From Candidatus Nanopelagicales bacterium (GTDB lineage Bacteria; Actinomycetota; Actinomycetes; Nanopelagicales; Nanopelagicaceae), in contig JAURGA010000007.1 of assembly GCA_030834095.1 (NCBI GenBank), positions 1-54,114 on the forward strand: a DNA stretch of 54,114 nucleotides. Direction: 5' to 3'. Positions 8,721 through 17,323 of the stretch are shown in pieces. The notes below the pieces were generated by a model, which worked only from the letters and a program-made list of their open reading frames with translations, had not been told where the DNA came from and made no database searches. A program made the translations under genes and the position numbers. Position 1 is the stretch's first letter, and each line of letters begins with the position of its first letter.

Positions 8721-8758
8721 AACAAAATTTATTACATTTTGTTATGTAAAAATTTGTT
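8721..8758. repeat. Nested AT-rich inverted repeat in the 223-bp spacer before the peptide-uptake operon
   Basis: The spacer 8559-8781 has no gene. It holds TTACAT (8732-8737) and ATGTAA (8744-8749) as a perfect inverted repeat with a 6-base centre, flanked outside by AACAAAATTT (8721-8730) and AAATTTGTT (8750-8758), which pair apart from one extra base. On the minus strand it lies 24-60 bp past the M24 peptidase stop and about 160 bp before the binding-protein start. It could be an operator for a peptide-responsive repressor or an inefficient terminator. The ribosome-binding site of the binding-protein gene is at about 8568-8577. Confidence 0.5.
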
Positions 8759-8781
8759 ACAAAGTATTCGCCAGCGCTTTT

Positions 8782-9915
8782 CTAGTTAGCGACTAGAGCA
8801 GTTGGGTGCTGGTTAATCTTTCGACCACCAGTCTCCTCAACCACAATTACATCTTCAACTCTAACTCCAACTTTGCCAGGCCAGAAAACCGAAGGTTCAA
8901 TTGTGAATGTCATACCAACCTCTAAGGGCGTGTGATCCTCCTCGGAGATGAATGGGAATTCATGTACATCTAGGCCAATGCAATGTCCGGTTCGATGTCT
9001 AAACCAGTCACCATAACCACCCTCGATAATTACATCTCGAGTTGCCTTATGAACTTGCGATGCTGGAACACCAGGAGCTACTGCAGCTATGCCTGCAGCT
9101 TGTGCCGCCATAACTAATTCGTAAACTTTCTCGTATTCACCAGATGGATCGCCGACAAAAACTGTTCTACCAAAGTCTGCGCAATAACCATTGATGACTG
9201 AACCGAAGTCGAAGGAGACTCCCATTCCACCAACAATTGGATTGCTGCTTCTGCGATCCGATGCATCACGATTATTCTTTGGACCCATCGACCAGACTGC
9301 AGTATCAAATGATTCGGTCTTTGATCCGCGTTCATTCATCTGGAAGTTAACCTCAGTCTTTAGATCAAGTTCAGTGACACCGATATTTACTCGGCCTTCA
9401 ACCTGAGCCAAAACATCATCTACCAAGTGGCAGGCCGTTGTCATTTGTTCAATCTCTTCAGCTGACTTAATTCGTCTTAACTTGTTTACTAATTCTTCAG
9501 CATTAACGATGGTCGCATCAGGGAAAATCTGCATAATATGCATGATGGTCTCGCCCCAAGTTCTAGAGCTAACAGCAATCTTCTTGACCTTGCCAAAGCT
9601 CTCGGCAACCTTCTTGAACTTTGCATGAGCATCATCAAGTTCGCTCACTGTTGTGGTGTTTGGGTCAACGCCATTTGGTGAATCAAACTCAACAATCATC
9701 CGTGGAAACACAAATTTCGGTTCGTGCTTTGGGTGCAGAAATGCTCCTGCCACCCAGTGGTGGGTATATTGAACATTTCCGAATGTGACTACGCGACGTT
9801 CGGTCCCGGTTAAATAATCGAGGTCAGCAGTATGTTTTGGAAGAAAAACTAGATCTACGCCTTCTGCCTCCATAAGGGCATAAAGCTTCTCTCTACGCTC
9901 TTTGTAATTAAACAT
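8782..9915 (-). CDS. M24-family metallopeptidase (Xaa-Pro aminopeptidase / prolidase / creatinase fold)
   Basis: A 377-residue protein with the creatinase-like N-domain (about 1-150) and a pita-bread C-domain. All five metal ligands of M24 enzymes are visible: Asp236 (SFDFGS), Asp247 (YCADFGR), His311 (RTGHCIGLDVHE), Glu340 (FTIEPSV) and Glu354 (VRVEDVI). It would cleave peptides with proline in the second position; the creatinase fold is shared by non-peptidases, so substrate is open. Its ATG overlaps the stop of the SnoaL-like gene. With the upstream transporter and amidohydrolase it suggests use of proline-rich peptides. Confidence 0.85.
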   Translation of the reverse strand: MFNYKERREKLYALMEAEGVDLVFLPKHTADLDYLTGTERRVVTFGNVQYTHHWVAGAFLHPKHEPKFVFPRMIVEFDSPNGVDPNTTTVSELDDAHAKFKKVAESFGKVKKIAVSSRTWGETIMHIMQIFPDATIVNAEELVNKLRRIKSAEEIEQMTTACHLVDDVLAQVEGRVNIGVTELDLKTEVNFQMNERGSKTESFDTAVWSMGPKNNRDASDRRSSNPIVGGMGVSFDFGSVINGYCADFGRTVFVGDPSGEYEKVYELVMAAQAAGIAAVAPGVPASQVHKATRDVIIEGGYGDWFRHRTGHCIGLDVHEFPFISEEDHTPLEVGMTFTIEPSVFWPGKVGVRVEDVIVVEETGGRKINQHPTALVAN

Positions 9916-10307
9916 TAGAGCGGAAGTTCATCTTCATGGTTATGAATTATCTGCCAACCAACGGGAAACTTCTGCCAAATTCCGGTGTTTCGCACTTCGC
10001 GTGTTGGCGAAGCCCCATCTTTAAAAATAACTTTGAAGTAGTGGCGAGCAATTGCAAAATCTCCGTGCACTGTAATAACTGGATCAGTTGCATCGATTCG
10101 CTCAACTTGTGGGGCGCTAGGGTCAGTTGGGCGGCGTCCGCGAACTTCATTTAGCCCCTTAATTCCAAAGGCCATATCCCGTTCGGTTGAATCCCAGACG
10201 GTGCAATCTTCATTTATGAATTTATCAATCTTTGGACGGTTCTTCTCGATGAAGCCTTCATACATGGTGAGAACACCATTCCAGATATATTCCTGATCTG
10301 CATTCAT
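9915..10307 (-). CDS. SnoaL-like / NTF2-fold protein of unknown function
   Basis: A 130-residue cytosolic protein. The pattern EYIWNGVLTMYEGF ... DEDCTVWDST-like acidic segment, GDFAIARHYFKVIFKDG, and WQKFPVGWQIIHNHED matches the SnoaL/DUF4440 cone fold, in which small enzymes or binding proteins hold a hydrophobic ligand. AAGGAG with 6-nt spacing precedes the ATG. It is coupled to the M24 peptidase by a one-base overlap, so the two are probably made together. Catalytic role not recognisable. Confidence 0.65.
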   Translation of the reverse strand: MNADQEYIWNGVLTMYEGFIEKNRPKIDKFINEDCTVWDSTERDMAFGIKGLNEVRGRRPTDPSAPQVERIDATDPVITVHGDFAIARHYFKVIFKDGASPTREVRNTGIWQKFPVGWQIIHNHEDELPL

Positions 10308-10335
10308 TTTATTCTCCTTCTTGCCTGGGGCTCAT

Positions 10336-10355
10336 TTAGGTTTTATTAGGTTTTG
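10336..10355. repeat. Two tandem copies of a 10-bp unit (TTAGGTTTTR)
   Basis: TTAGGTTTTA is followed immediately by TTAGGTTTTG, one helical turn apart, in the 53-bp spacer between the DUF885 gene and the SnoaL-like gene. It may be a short regulator-binding repeat or chance in an AT-rich spacer. Confidence 0.4.
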
Positions 10356-10360
10356 GAAGT

Positions 10361-12022
10361 TTAATTCTTTGACTTTGCGGTTTCGATAGCTGCAATCTCA
10401 CTTGCATCATCTAAATACTCGAAGCGCAAAAGTGATAGCGGCACATTGCCATTTAGCCAGAGATAATCATGGAATTTCTTCATGTCGAAATCTTTAGAAT
10501 TTGCACGTTCTTTAGAGACGGCATCTGAGAAGAGCTTAATTATCTGGGTCTTACCAATTTGATAGGTAAGGGCTTGTCCTGGGCAGGAAGAGAAGAAGAC
10601 CGCCTCTTCATACGCAGTTCCGTGATCCATTGGGACTTTGCGCTCTAGATATGCTGTTGCGGTAGGTATATCAATCTCGCCCGTCGCAAGGGCCACATCA
10701 ACAATCACGCGCATTGCGCGAAGCTTCATAAAGTTATACATAACTGTCTTTGAATGAACCGCGTCATCGAATAAGCCAGCGGCTAGTAGAAGCTCTTCGT
10801 TGTAGAAAGCGATTCCCTCATTTACGCCTGAGTCATAGTAATGGCGGCGTAATTTGCGCTCGTGTCGCCACGACATTGCTAGTTGTTGGTAGTGCGCACC
10901 TTCATGAACGATTCCTGCTCTTGTGTCACGGGCATTTGCAGCATAAAAATAAGGAAGTTGGTTGTGAGGTTTTGGAACATATGAATATCCATCTTCATCA
11001 ACGCGAGATTGTCCAGTTAAATCATCTGTAACGCCTAACCATCTAATTGGTTCTAGGTATTTTGGAAGTGGCGCAGTCAAATAGTGCTTCAGTGAATTTG
11101 GCTGAGATAGAATTCCTTCTTTCTCATAGAAACCACGAACTTGAAGTTCAGCTTTTGCCTCGTTCGCAACCTGCTCTACATCGGTCGTAGGAATTGGTGG
11201 AACCGCAACACTGCGATACTTATTGGCAGTTAAATGTTCAAGCGTTACTGCTCGATCCCATTCAATTTCACCAATCAAGCGAAGCTCGCTGGTAGAAAAT
11301 GGAACTAGCGCTATGTTGTTAAAGAACCACTGATATTTCTCTTTTCCAATGGCCTTAATCGGCTTCATTGAATCGAGGTTCTTCTTCAACCATTCTCTGA
11401 AATCAACAAAGGCTGTAATCGCTGGAGCAGCAGCACCCTTTAATTCAGCAGCAAGGCTATCTCCCACTAATTTTCCAAGTTCGTTGACCGTTGTCGTTAT
11501 TTGTTCTTCAATGTTTTCAAGTAATTCAATTGCCACCGTGGCATACGGGCCAACAGAATTACCCTCTAGATTTGCGCGACCGTGGTCCAAAATTTCTTTG
11601 GTATTGCCCAGAACAAATATCGCTTCCTTAACTTCCTTCTCGGTAATTTTTAGCGGAAGCAACAAATCGAAGAGCACGCCGATTGTTTGGTCGATATAGA
11701 ACCTTGGTTGCTCTTGCCAAATCTTTATATAGTCAAGCTCCCAGTAAACGCGGTGGATTGCAGTCCCAATTAATTGATGATCAATCCAACTAGCCTTATC
11801 AACTTTTAGTGAAGTTGAAGTTCCGACATCAAGAGCGCGCCAGCGGTTCTCAAAATCTTTTATCTCAGTGCGATATTTCGCAACATCACTTGGTGACCAA
11901 GCTGGTTTCCAATTCGCAACTCTTTCAAGTCTAGGAATGTCATCGTGCGATCTTGGTTGTTGCAGAGTTCGCCAGTTCCAGAAATCTGAACCAAGTTTCT
12001 CGATTTCGATAGCTAAACTCAT
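10361..12022 (-). CDS. DUF885-family zinc peptidase-like protein
   Basis: About 553 residues from the ATG at 12022, or 559 from the GTG at 12040. A GGGGGAG Shine-Dalgarno lies just before 12022. The zinc motif HEGAH (HExxH class) sits near residue 380 in GIVHEGAHYQQ, followed by GVNEGIAFYNEE, where the glutamate is a likely third ligand. Architecture and length fit DUF885 proteins, predicted metallopeptidases. No signal peptide, so it is presumably an intracellular peptidase. The family motif usually reads HEAxPGHH, so this is a divergent member. It lies within the peptide-use region, but its substrate is unknown. Confidence 0.75.
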   Translation of the reverse strand: MSLAIEIEKLGSDFWNWRTLQQPRSHDDIPRLERVANWKPAWSPSDVAKYRTEIKDFENRWRALDVGTSTSLKVDKASWIDHQLIGTAIHRVYWELDYIKIWQEQPRFYIDQTIGVLFDLLLPLKITEKEVKEAIFVLGNTKEILDHGRANLEGNSVGPYATVAIELLENIEEQITTTVNELGKLVGDSLAAELKGAAAPAITAFVDFREWLKKNLDSMKPIKAIGKEKYQWFFNNIALVPFSTSELRLIGEIEWDRAVTLEHLTANKYRSVAVPPIPTTDVEQVANEAKAELQVRGFYEKEGILSQPNSLKHYLTAPLPKYLEPIRWLGVTDDLTGQSRVDEDGYSYVPKPHNQLPYFYAANARDTRAGIVHEGAHYQQLAMSWRHERKLRRHYYDSGVNEGIAFYNEELLLAAGLFDDAVHSKTVMYNFMKLRAMRVIVDVALATGEIDIPTATAYLERKVPMDHGTAYEEAVFFSSCPGQALTYQIGKTQIIKLFSDAVSKERANSKDFDMKKFHDYLWLNGNVPLSLLRFEYLDDASEIAAIETAKSKN

Positions 12023-12147
12023 TGCTCCCCCAAAATTCACTAATCCCTAATTCCGAAATCCTAGTTCAAAGTTCGAAAGTTATGAAGAGCCTGGAGTCGT
12101 GGAATTCCTTGCGCAATGCGAACACCTAAAAATAGTTTGCCGAGAAA

Positions 12148-13227
12148 TTAGTATGGCAGAACTTTCTTTGGCTTGCCCTGTTTGTATTGATTTAGCCATT
12201 CCAAATCAAAGCCAAGAGCTGTAGCCGCAGTTAAGACCCAGTTGGGATTTCTAAGCATTTCACGACCCAACATAACTGCATCAGCTTTTCCGGATTCGAC
12301 AATATCTTGTGCAAACTTTGGATCGGTGATTACGCCGACTGCACATGTCAGCATCTTGCTGCTTGTCTTAATATCTTCGCTAAACCGAACTTGATATCCA
12401 GGTGCTACCGGATATGTAATATCCGCTTTGATTCCACCGGATGAACAATCAATTAGATCAACACCTAATGGAAGCAGGATTTTTGCTAGCTCACTGTTCT
12501 CGCTGGTATCCCAACCACCATCAACCCAGTCGTGGGATGAAGTCCGCAGAAACAGTGGCATTCCTGCAGGAATAACACTTCTAATTACTGCGACAACTTC
12601 TAGTAAGAATCGAATTCGGTTTTCGAAACTTCCGCCATATTCATCACTTCTCTTATTTGAAATAGGAGATAAGAATGAATGGATCAAATAACCATGCGCC
12701 CCATGAATTTCAATGACGTCAAAACCAGCCGCAACCGCTCGGACTGCAGCGTTTCGGTAATCTTCAATAATTGATTTAATCTCAGCTGTTGTAACGGCTC
12801 TTGGGGTTGGTAACTTTCCGAATGCAACTTCACTTGGGGCAACTGCCTGCCATCCGCCTTGTTCTGGCGAGACATAATCTTGACCCTGCCATGGCGCAGT
12901 AGTTGAACCTTTCTGACCTGCATGCCAGAGTTGAATTCCAATTTTCGAACCCTGTTCGTGGACGAAATCTACAATTGGCTTCCAAGCCGCAACCTGTTCG
13001 TCATTCCAGATACCGGTGTCGCGAAGTGTGGATCTAGCGCCAGCAGAAATTCCAGAAGCCTCAGTCATTACTAAGCCAACTTTGCCCATCGCATACTTGC
13101 CGAGATGAATCAGATGCCAGTTGTTCGGCATCCCATCGACGGCAGAGTATTGGCACATTGGTGAGAGCCAGATTCGATTAGGAATTAAAAGATCTCTTAT
13201 TTGGATTTCATCAAAAATACTAGGCAT
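12148..13227 (-). CDS. NADH:flavin oxidoreductase, Old Yellow Enzyme family (YqjM-like)
   Basis: A 359-residue FMN-dependent TIM barrel. Signatures are LSPMCQYSA with Cys25 (the cysteine that tunes FMN in the thermophilic-like OYE class), IQLWHAGQKG, the conserved EIHGAHGYLIHSFLSP block with SNKRSDEYGGS, and the FMN-phosphate region VMLGREMLRNPNW. It should reduce activated alkenes with NAD(P)H; the natural substrate is not deducible. The ATG at 13227 lacks a Shine-Dalgarno and is preceded 6 nt upstream by TACGAT, so a leaderless transcript is likely. It diverges from the DinB-like gene with 51 bp between starts. The 107-bp spacer that follows (12041-12147) holds no gene that I can see. Confidence 0.88.
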   Translation of the reverse strand: MPSIFDEIQIRDLLIPNRIWLSPMCQYSAVDGMPNNWHLIHLGKYAMGKVGLVMTEASGISAGARSTLRDTGIWNDEQVAAWKPIVDFVHEQGSKIGIQLWHAGQKGSTTAPWQGQDYVSPEQGGWQAVAPSEVAFGKLPTPRAVTTAEIKSIIEDYRNAAVRAVAAGFDVIEIHGAHGYLIHSFLSPISNKRSDEYGGSFENRIRFLLEVVAVIRSVIPAGMPLFLRTSSHDWVDGGWDTSENSELAKILLPLGVDLIDCSSGGIKADITYPVAPGYQVRFSEDIKTSSKMLTCAVGVITDPKFAQDIVESGKADAVMLGREMLRNPNWVLTAATALGFDLEWLNQYKQGKPKKVLPY

Positions 13228-13233
13228 TTGCGA

Positions 13234-13239
13234 ATCGTA
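13234..13239 (-). promoter_or_regulatory. Putative leaderless -10 (TACGAT) of the OYE gene
   Basis: TACGAT on the minus strand ends 6 nt before the ATG at 13227. No Shine-Dalgarno lies in between. Confidence 0.55.
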
Positions 13240-13264
13240 TATCTTTGCGCATCCAAAATATGCA

Positions 13265-13270
13265 TATATT
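13265..13270 (+). promoter_or_regulatory. Putative -10 (TATATT) of the DinB-like gene
   Basis: TATATT ends 8 nt before the ATG at 13279. This leaves room for a leaderless or near-leaderless transcript and fixes the start at 13279 rather than at the upstream TTG at 13201. Confidence 0.5.
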
Positions 13271-13278
13271 GTTCGGGC

Positions 13279-13875
13279 ATGGAAAATTCTTTGAGCGCAG
13301 GTAAATGGGTCACAAAAGTTGCAGATGAGCTTGCAGAGGTGTTGCAGCCCACAGTTAATTTGGATTGGGAGATTAAAACTCCAGATTTAGATTGGACACA
13401 ATCTCAGACTGCGATTCACACCATGCGCGCCTGCCTCGAATATTCATATCAAGTTGTTGGTAAGCGAATCGATACCTACCAACCAGTTCTCTTTGAAAAG
13501 AAAGAGAAGGCAACCCCTGCTGAGTATCTGCCAATGATTGCAACCGCAGCAAGAGTTCTTGAAAAAGTTGTGAAAGATGCAGAGCCAAGTGACCGTGCCT
13601 GGCATGCATATGGAATTTCAGATGCAGTTGGTTTTGCAGCTATGGGTGTCGTGGAAGTAAGTGTTCATACTTATGACTTAGCAAAGGGATTTGGGATTGA
13701 TTTTGTTCCGGACAGTCAAGCGGCAGAGTTTGCAATCAATCGAATCTTCTCTGGGACTACTGAATACCCAGCGCATAAATCACAGGGCGAACTTTTGCTC
13801 TGGCTTGCAGGAAGAATCGAACTATCTGGTGTTGCAAGGCGAACTGGCTGGAAATGGAATGGCGTTCCTAGATAG
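13279..13875 (+). CDS. DinB-fold protein, mycothiol-dependent maleylpyruvate isomerase N-domain-like
   Basis: A 198-residue protein with the pattern of the actinobacterial TIGR03083/MDMPI-N family: an N-terminal helix (SLSAGKWVTKVADELAEVL), WTQSQTAIHTMRACLEYSY with the conserved histidine, later AFAAMGVVEVSVHTYDLAKG-type segment with a second histidine, and a C-terminal RTGWKWNGVPR tail typical of these proteins. These four-helix bundles bind a metal and often act with mycothiol. I chose ATG 13279 over the in-frame TTG at 13201 because of the promoter signal and family length. The substrate is unknown. Confidence 0.7.
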   Translation: MENSLSAGKWVTKVADELAEVLQPTVNLDWEIKTPDLDWTQSQTAIHTMRACLEYSYQVVGKRIDTYQPVLFEKKEKATPAEYLPMIATAARVLEKVVKDAEPSDRAWHAYGISDAVGFAAMGVVEVSVHTYDLAKGFGIDFVPDSQAAEFAINRIFSGTTEYPAHKSQGELLLWLAGRIELSGVARRTGWKWNGVPR

Positions 13876-13901
13876 CTGTTCTAGATAGCGAATAAGTTGG
13901 A

Positions 13902-15050
13902 TTAGCCTCGCCAAAACTTATAGCTATAAGTAAATGATGCTGCAGATAACCCGAGCAACGTTGCAAGTGCAATCAAGAAGCCATTGATTCCACCCATTTC
14001 CAGAATAAAACCAAGGATCGGTGGGAAAATAAATGCTCCTGCCATTATTGAAATCATTAGTACCGTTGTTGCAAGAGGAAAACCCGGAGTTTTACGTGCA
14101 ATCCAACTGGAAGAGTTAGGGAAAATTGGCCCTAAAAAGAATCCGCAAAGCGCAAGACCCAAGCCCATATGATCTCTGCTAATCATTGCGAAGGAGAATG
14201 GCAGAAGAGTTGCCAGAACCCCAACTAAAATTATTGCGTGTGGTTCAAGATGTCTTGCGATAAAGACACCAAAGAATCGCCCAGCCGAGAAGAATAGATA
14301 GAAAAATGCACTACTCAATGCTCCTGATTCTAACGACCCATTTGAAGTTTTGATTATTGTTGGGAGCCACACTCCGATTGAGTTTTCAAGTCCTGAATAA
14401 AAAATTACTGCCAACAAGATTATTAATAACTGAAATTGATTCTGCTTGGTCTGTGAATAATGTTTAAATTTTTCGACTCGCCAATCAGCACCCGTTAGGA
14501 ATCTGGTTGCTATAAGTGATGTGCCGATTGCAAAAAAGATAATCGCAGGGATATTTGAAGATCCAAGCATGCCGATAGTAAATGGACCAGCTAGTGCCCC
14601 AAAACCTGTTGCGGCACTTGCTAAATTCATTCGAACATGTGAGGCGTTACTACTTCTAGTAAAAAGCTGTAACAGTGCAAGTCCGGTAGCGCCATATCCA
14701 ATGCCTGCGAAACAACCCGAGAGAGTTAGCAGAACAGCGTCATTTAACGTTACAACGCCCATCAAGCCAATAAATGCAACAACTATTCCGCGTCTGATGA
14801 ACCAAATTAAATCCATCTTTGGGCCGAATACTTGGACCAAGATTGTGCCAATTAGAGTGTGTAGAGCGAATCCCGCCAAGACCAGACCTGATGTCGAGAT
14901 TGATAAATTATTTCGCTCTGCAATCCATGGCAACATCGGGCCCCAAGAAGTCGAGGTAAAGCCCATCATCGCAAATGCAACTGTGGCACAGAAAAAACCC
15001 CGAGTAGTTAGTTCGCGCTCTCCTGGTTGCACTAACTTCTCAGTGGACAT
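13902..15050 (-). CDS. Major facilitator superfamily transporter
   Basis: A 382-residue membrane protein with about 12 hydrophobic segments. The first reads FFCATVAFAMMGFTSTSWGPMLPW, and the N-half ends in a basic loop (KFKHYSQTKQNQF) before helix 7. The layout fits sugar- or drug-type MFS carriers; the substrate cannot be read. TAGGCT lies 6 nt before its ATG with no Shine-Dalgarno. It converges with the DinB-like gene (26 bp apart) and lies downstream of the SDR gene. Confidence 0.85.
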   Translation of the reverse strand: MSTEKLVQPGERELTTRGFFCATVAFAMMGFTSTSWGPMLPWIAERNNLSISTSGLVLAGFALHTLIGTILVQVFGPKMDLIWFIRRGIVVAFIGLMGVVTLNDAVLLTLSGCFAGIGYGATGLALLQLFTRSSNASHVRMNLASAATGFGALAGPFTIGMLGSSNIPAIIFFAIGTSLIATRFLTGADWRVEKFKHYSQTKQNQFQLLIILLAVIFYSGLENSIGVWLPTIIKTSNGSLESGALSSAFFYLFFSAGRFFGVFIARHLEPHAIILVGVLATLLPFSFAMISRDHMGLGLALCGFFLGPIFPNSSSWIARKTPGFPLATTVLMISIMAGAFIFPPILGFILEMGGINGFLIALATLLGLSAASFTYSYKFWRG

Positions 15051-15056
15051 CTGCGT

Positions 15057-15062
15057 AGCCTA
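15057..15062 (-). promoter_or_regulatory. Putative leaderless -10 (TAGGCT) of the MFS gene
   Basis: TAGGCT on the minus strand ends exactly 6 nt before the ATG at 15050. Confidence 0.5.
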
Positions 15063-15075
15063 GACTTATTCATAA

Positions 15076-15876
15076 TCATTTCCCAGGAAGAATTACCGGA
15101 ACTTGGATACTTAATCCACCGTCGATGACAATGGCTTGACCAGTGATAAAAGCTGATTCATCTGAAACTAAGAAAACTGCTAAATCTCCAATTTCTGAAC
15201 TTTTTGCAATTCTTCCAAGTGGGTGTCCCGCACCCCAATCAGCGAGAACTTCTTCAATGCTCTTTTCACCACGATGCATTTCAGCAGATGTCCGCAACAT
15301 TGGGGTATCTACAGATCCGGGAAGAATCGCATTCACTCTGACGCCACTTATTGCAAGGTCAATTGCAGTAGCTCGAGTCAGCGCGTTGATTGCACCTTTA
15401 GATGCTGCATAGGCAACAACGGTTTTCTGACTCATAAGTGATTGAACGGAAGAGATGTTTACTATCGAGCCTGCTTTTTGGGTAATCATAACGGGAGCAA
15501 CATGTTTGGCAGTTAAGAACATGGATTTAACATTTACGTTGAAAGTTTTATCCCAAATTTCTTCTGTGGTATCCGTAACGCTGCCATAAGTTTGAATTCC
15601 AGCACAATTAATTAAGCCATCAATACGGCCATATGTAGATAAAACTTTAGCAATCGCATCTTCTACTTGTGCTTCATTGCTTACATCTACTACTTGAGAA
15701 CTAAACTTAGATTCAAAATTTGCATATTTTGTATTCTGATTCGCTAGTGAAGAATTATCAAGGTCAAAAGAAATTACGGTGGCGTTTGAATCAAGAAATT
15801 TCTGGACACAGCCTTCGCCGATACCTTTGGCTCCACCGGTAACGATTACAACTCTGCCGCTAAGGTCGATGCCCAT
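15076..15876 (-). CDS. Short-chain dehydrogenase/reductase (SDR)
   Basis: A 266-residue classical SDR. Cofactor motif TGGAKGIG near residue 14, NCAG, catalytic serine in VNISSVQS, and YAASK (Tyr/Lys), followed by a C-terminus ending VIDGGLSIQVPV. An acidic residue after beta-2 (ISFDLDN) points to NAD(H). The ATG at 15876 has GGAG 5 nt upstream; the longer frame reaching 15924 lacks a signal. It is divergent from the glcD-like gene and upstream of the MFS gene. The substrate is an unidentified alcohol or sugar-like compound. Confidence 0.88.
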   Translation of the reverse strand: MGIDLSGRVVIVTGGAKGIGEGCVQKFLDSNATVISFDLDNSSLANQNTKYANFESKFSSQVVDVSNEAQVEDAIAKVLSTYGRIDGLINCAGIQTYGSVTDTTEEIWDKTFNVNVKSMFLTAKHVAPVMITQKAGSIVNISSVQSLMSQKTVVAYAASKGAINALTRATAIDLAISGVRVNAILPGSVDTPMLRTSAEMHRGEKSIEEVLADWGAGHPLGRIAKSSEIGDLAVFLVSDESAFITGQAIVIDGGLSIQVPVILPGK

Positions 15877-15928
15877 TTTTGCTCCATATGATTGAAATCC
15901 CAGACAAATCGAAGGATAGGGCATTTAG

Positions 15929-15934
15929 TATGCT
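15929..15934 (+). promoter_or_regulatory. Putative leaderless -10 (TATGCT) of the glcD-like gene
   Basis: TATGCT ends 6 nt before the ATG at 15941, with no Shine-Dalgarno between. The same hexamer at the same distance precedes lexA. Confidence 0.55.
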
Positions 15935-15940
15935 TAGCAA

Positions 15941-17323
15941 ATGTCAGCATCAGATTTAGTTGCCAAGTTAACCACCCTTTTGGGCAGTGATGGTGTCCGC
16001 AGCGATGCGGTATCACTTCAGGCCTACAGTCGTGATGCGACTCCGATGTTTGAAGGACTTCCTGAAGTAATTGTGGCCCCTAGAAATACCCAAGAAGTTT
16101 CCAAAATTGTAAAATTTGCTCACGATACTAAAACACCGATAATCGCTCGAGGTGCAGGCAGCAATTTGTGTGCGGCGACAGTTCCGCTAAATGGTGGAAT
16201 TGTGATGAGCATGACAAGTATGAATAAGGTTTTAGAAGTCGCTAAATCTGAAATGATCGCAATCGTGCAGCCAGGTGTAACAAATTTAGATTTAGATCAA
16301 TTGGTTGAAAAAGAAGGTCTGCGCTTTGTGCCAGATCCAGGGTCACGAAATGTTTCAACAATCGGTGGAAATGTCGCAACAAGCGCTGGTGGATTACGTG
16401 GGCTTAAATATGGAACAACCCGAAATTACATTTTAGGATTAGAAGCAGTTCTTGGGACTGGCGAAATTATTCGCACCGGTGGCCGCTTGGTAAAGGATGT
16501 TGCTGGATATGACGTAACAAGGTTGTTGGTTGGAAGTGAAGGAACTCTTGCCGTCTTTACGGAAATTACAGTTGCTCTTGCACCTCGACCCGAAGCATCG
16601 AAATACGGTGTTGCTTACTTTGAAGATTTAGCTGCAGCCGCTGACGCTGTTGAGAAAATAATTACATCTGGAATTTTGCCAGCAACGTTGGAATTTCTAG
16701 ATAACACCTGTCTTGTCGCAGTAGAAGATTTTGCTCATCTTGGTCTAGATACTAAAGCCGGAGCGCTTTTATTATTTGGCGATGATGGCGATTTAGTTTC
16801 GATTGAGCAGAGCGTTGGCAAAATGGCAGAGATTGCCAAGTCATCTGCTGGTTGCCGAGGCGTAACTCTTGCTGCAGATATCGCGGCAGCCGAAGCTCTT
16901 CTGTATGCACGTCGATGCTCACTGCCGGCACTTGCACGTTTAAGTTCGTTATCAATCTTGGAAGATATTGCAGTGCCAAGAAAATCTATGGCTGAAGCAG
17001 TTAAGCGAATTGAAGCAATTGGAGTCAAGCACGGACTTCGAATCGGAACCTTTGGCCATGCTGGTGATGGAAATCTGCATCCAACTATCGTTTTGGATAA
17101 AGACAATCCTAAAGAAGTTGCTGCAGCTGAAGCGGCACTTGCTGAAATATTTGCACTCCCCCTTGAATTTGGTGGAACTATCACGGGCGAACATGGTGTT
17201 GGTTCGGCGAAGTTGCCATATCTTGAAGCAAAAATTGGTCCGGCAAATATGCAACTGCAACGCGATATTAAAAAAGTTTTTGATCCAGCCGGAATTCTAA
17301 ATCCAGGGCGGATCGGTTCATGA
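15941..17323 (+). CDS. glcD: FAD-linked 2-hydroxyacid oxidase subunit (GlcD-like)
   Basis: A 460-residue VAO-type flavoprotein. The FAD-binding PCMH domain covers about residues 35-215, with ARGAGSNLCA and PDPGSRNVSTIGGNVATSAGG. The C-terminal FAD-oxidase domain ends in the signature GHAGDGNLHP, then GTITGEHGVGSAKLPYL and FDPAGILNPGR. This matches GlcD of glycolate oxidase and related D-lactate dehydrogenases. It is coupled to the Fe-S gene by a 4-base ATGA overlap, so the two form a membrane-associated glycolate or D-lactate oxidising complex feeding electrons to the respiratory chain. No glcE is adjacent. Glycolate from phytoplankton is a likely substrate in fresh water (inference). Confidence 0.88.
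   Translation: MSASDLVAKLTTLLGSDGVRSDAVSLQAYSRDATPMFEGLPEVIVAPRNTQEVSKIVKFAHDTKTPIIARGAGSNLCAATVPLNGGIVMSMTSMNKVLEVAKSEMIAIVQPGVTNLDLDQLVEKEGLRFVPDPGSRNVSTIGGNVATSAGGLRGLKYGTTRNYILGLEAVLGTGEIIRTGGRLVKDVAGYDVTRLLVGSEGTLAVFTEITVALAPRPEASKYGVAYFEDLAAAADAVEKIITSGILPATLEFLDNTCLVAVEDFAHLGLDTKAGALLLFGDDGDLVSIEQSVGKMAEIAKSSAGCRGVTLAADIAAAEALLYARRCSLPALARLSSLSILEDIAVPRKSMAEAVKRIEAIGVKHGLRIGTFGHAGDGNLHPTIVLDKDNPKEVAAAEAALAEIFALPLEFGGTITGEHGVGSAKLPYLEAKIGPANMQLQRDIKKVFDPAGILNPGRIGS

Noticed and set aside
14521-15063. Long open frame opposite the MFS gene
   Set aside because: It is the antisense shadow of a clear transporter gene; codons and product have no family pattern.
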